Assembly: GCF_900100175.1 (NCBI RefSeq) | Contig: NZ_FNEM01000008.1 | Coordinates: 1 to 64,000 of the forward strand | From: Ferrimonas sediminum | GTDB taxonomy: Bacteria > Pseudomonadota > Gammaproteobacteria > Enterobacterales > Shewanellaceae | Length of the DNA stretch: 64,000 nt | Direction of reading: 5' to 3' | Part shown: in pieces, positions 62,992 through 64,000 of the stretch | Position numbering within the stretch: the first letter of the stretch is position 1 | How the letters are laid out: every line of letters starts with the position of its first letter | Translations under genes and position numbers: made by a program | The notes under the pieces: generated by a model | Database searches by the model: none | What the model was told of the DNA's origin: nothing | The model's input: only the letters and a program-made list of their open reading frames with translations

Positions 62992-64000
62992 TTAGCTGGC
63001 CAGGAAGTGGGTCAGGAATTGCGAGATGGCCACCATGTCATCAATGGCGATCTGCTCTTCGGTGGTGTGAACCTTAGCCATTCCAGTGGACAGGTTGACC
63101 GTAGTCAGACCTTTCTCGTTGAAGATATTGGCGTCACTGCCGCCGCCCGTGGCCCGGGTCTTGGGCTCGACGCCCATGGCGCAGAAGGCGGTGCGGATCT
63201 GCTCCACCAGCGGGTGGTTATCCTCGATGCGATAGGCGTTGTAGGCCCGTTGGCTGTCGATGTTCAATCCGGCGCCGTGGTGGGTGGCGGCCTGTTTAAA
63301 GGTGTCGACCATATGGTGAACCTGAGCCGCCAGCTTGTGGTCATCCAGGGAGCGGGCTTCCGCTTCCAGATACAATGACGGCATGACGATGTTGGTGGCA
63401 TTGCCGCCACGCACGATACCGATGTTGGCGGTGGTTTCGTTGTCGATTCGTGACAGCGTCATCTTACTGATGGCTTCGGCTGCCACCGTCAGGGCATTGA
63501 TTCCCTGCTCCGGTGCCAGTCCTGCGTGGGCCGGTTTGCCCTCCAGAGTGATCTTGAGGTTCTGCTGCCCCGGTGCGGTGGTGATGATGGTGCCGATATC
63601 GCCACCGGAGTCCAGTACGATGGCCTGCCCGGACTCGATCAGCGACATGTCGAACTGCTTGGAGCCGTGCAGTCCGCCCTCTTCATACACCGTAAATGCC
63701 AACTCCACGGTCTGATGGGGCCGGTTCTGATGCTGCAGTACTCGAATCGCTTCCATAATGGCGGCAATGCCGGATTTGTCGTCGCCGCCGAGGATGGTGG
63801 TGCCGTCTGAGCGAATGATGCCGTTTTCTATAATGGGGGTAATGCCGTTGCCCGGGCTGACGGTATCCATATGGCAGCTCAGCAAGGTGCTGCCCGGCAA
63901 GGAACCCGGTAGCCGTGCATACAGATTGAAGCCGTTGGAGAGCGCGTCATCGACCGGCAGGCGCTGTACCCGGAATCCCAGTTGGCCCAGCTGCTCCGCC
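62992..64000 (-). CDS. PepT-like M20 family metallopeptidase (N-terminus outside window)
   Basis: The frame is open to the window edge, giving 335 visible residues. LSCHMDTVSPGNGI holds His and Asp ligands, DGTTILGGDDKSGIAAIMEAI the bridging Asp, TVYEEGGLHGSK the catalytic Glu pair, VLDSGGDIG a later Asp, and a dimerisation domain with GKPAHAGLAPEQGINAL. This matches YqjE-like peptidase T homologues in the M20 family, which have two zinc ions and remove residues from small peptides. A TTG at 63900 is not the true start because conserved sequence continues upstream (GFNLYARLPGS). Confidence 0.88.
   Translation of the reverse strand, partial: AEQLGQLGFRVQRLPVDDALSNGFNLYARLPGSLPGSTLLSCHMDTVSPGNGITPIIENGIIRSDGTTILGGDDKSGIAAIMEAIRVLQHQNRPHQTVELAFTVYEEGGLHGSKQFDMSLIESGQAIVLDSGGDIGTIITTAPGQQNLKITLEGKPAHAGLAPEQGINALTVAAEAISKMTLSRIDNETTANIGIVRGGNATNIVMPSLYLEAEARSLDDHKLAAQVHHMVDTFKQAATHHGAGLNIDSQRAYNAYRIEDNHPLVEQIRTAFCAMGVEPKTRATGGGSDANIFNEKGLTTVNLSTGMAKVHTTEEQIAIDDMVAISQFLTHFLAS

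Overview
The window is about 57-60% G+C by eye and reads as a chromosomal segment of a respiratory marine gammaproteobacterium. It carries an adhE-marC (ychE-type) pair, mtfA, an ApbE/FMN-binding lipoprotein pair, an octaheme c-type cytochrome lipoprotein, two POT peptide transporters and a WS/DGAT enzyme. A Ferrimonas/Shewanella-like member of the Alteromonadales fits best, but that is inference from gene content. No rRNA, tRNA or CRISPR array was recognised.

Layout. 1-4.6 kb is an accessory patch: the 3' end of an IS5-family transposase, a SAM methyltransferase followed by an attC-like site (a possible integron cassette), a YugP-type zinc peptidase, three copies of a short repeat, a small inverted-repeat element, an IS3-like remnant, a very acidic 49-residue protein with its own promoter and terminator, a T5orf172-type protein, a GIY-YIG protein and a 70-residue unknown. 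4.6-8.2 kb holds apbE, its likely substrate (a lipoprotein with two flavinylation-type motifs) and mtfA. 8.4-12.5 kb is one secreted modular protein: four LamG-like repeats joined by three long Val-Asp-Pro linkers, then a helical domain resembling polysaccharide-active toroids.

13-30.6 kb is a Wzy-dependent exopolysaccharide locus in two divergent blocks around 21.2 kb. The leftward block has a Wzx flippase, Wzy polymerase, a GT2, a GT4-GT26 fusion and a GT4. The rightward block has manC, manB, a WcaJ-type initiating transferase, an outer-membrane beta-barrel, a short Wza-like export protein, a Wzc-type chain-length regulator/tyrosine kinase and a PHP-type tyrosine phosphatase. A HAD/UbiA-like membrane protein lies at its left edge.

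30.6-34.7 kb is an AttEFGH-like ABC system with one large permease. 35-51 kb is mixed housekeeping and metabolism: a VOC protein, a proline-iminopeptidase-type hydrolase, a GGDEF/EAL protein, adhE, marC, an SDR, PH-domain (YdbS/YdbT) proteins, a WS/DGAT plus HSL-type hydrolase operon, and a LysR regulator divergent from a YqhD-like alcohol dehydrogenase. 51-64 kb holds a TetR regulator, the octaheme cytochrome lipoprotein, two POT transporters around adenosine deaminase, a SprA-related protein, a LysE-type exporter, a cysteine-rich lipoprotein and a PepT-like M20 peptidase that runs off the right end.

Coding starts were chosen from ribosome-binding sites and 4-bp overlaps, so several differ from the longest open frame. 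Family assignments were made by eye from motifs without any database search.
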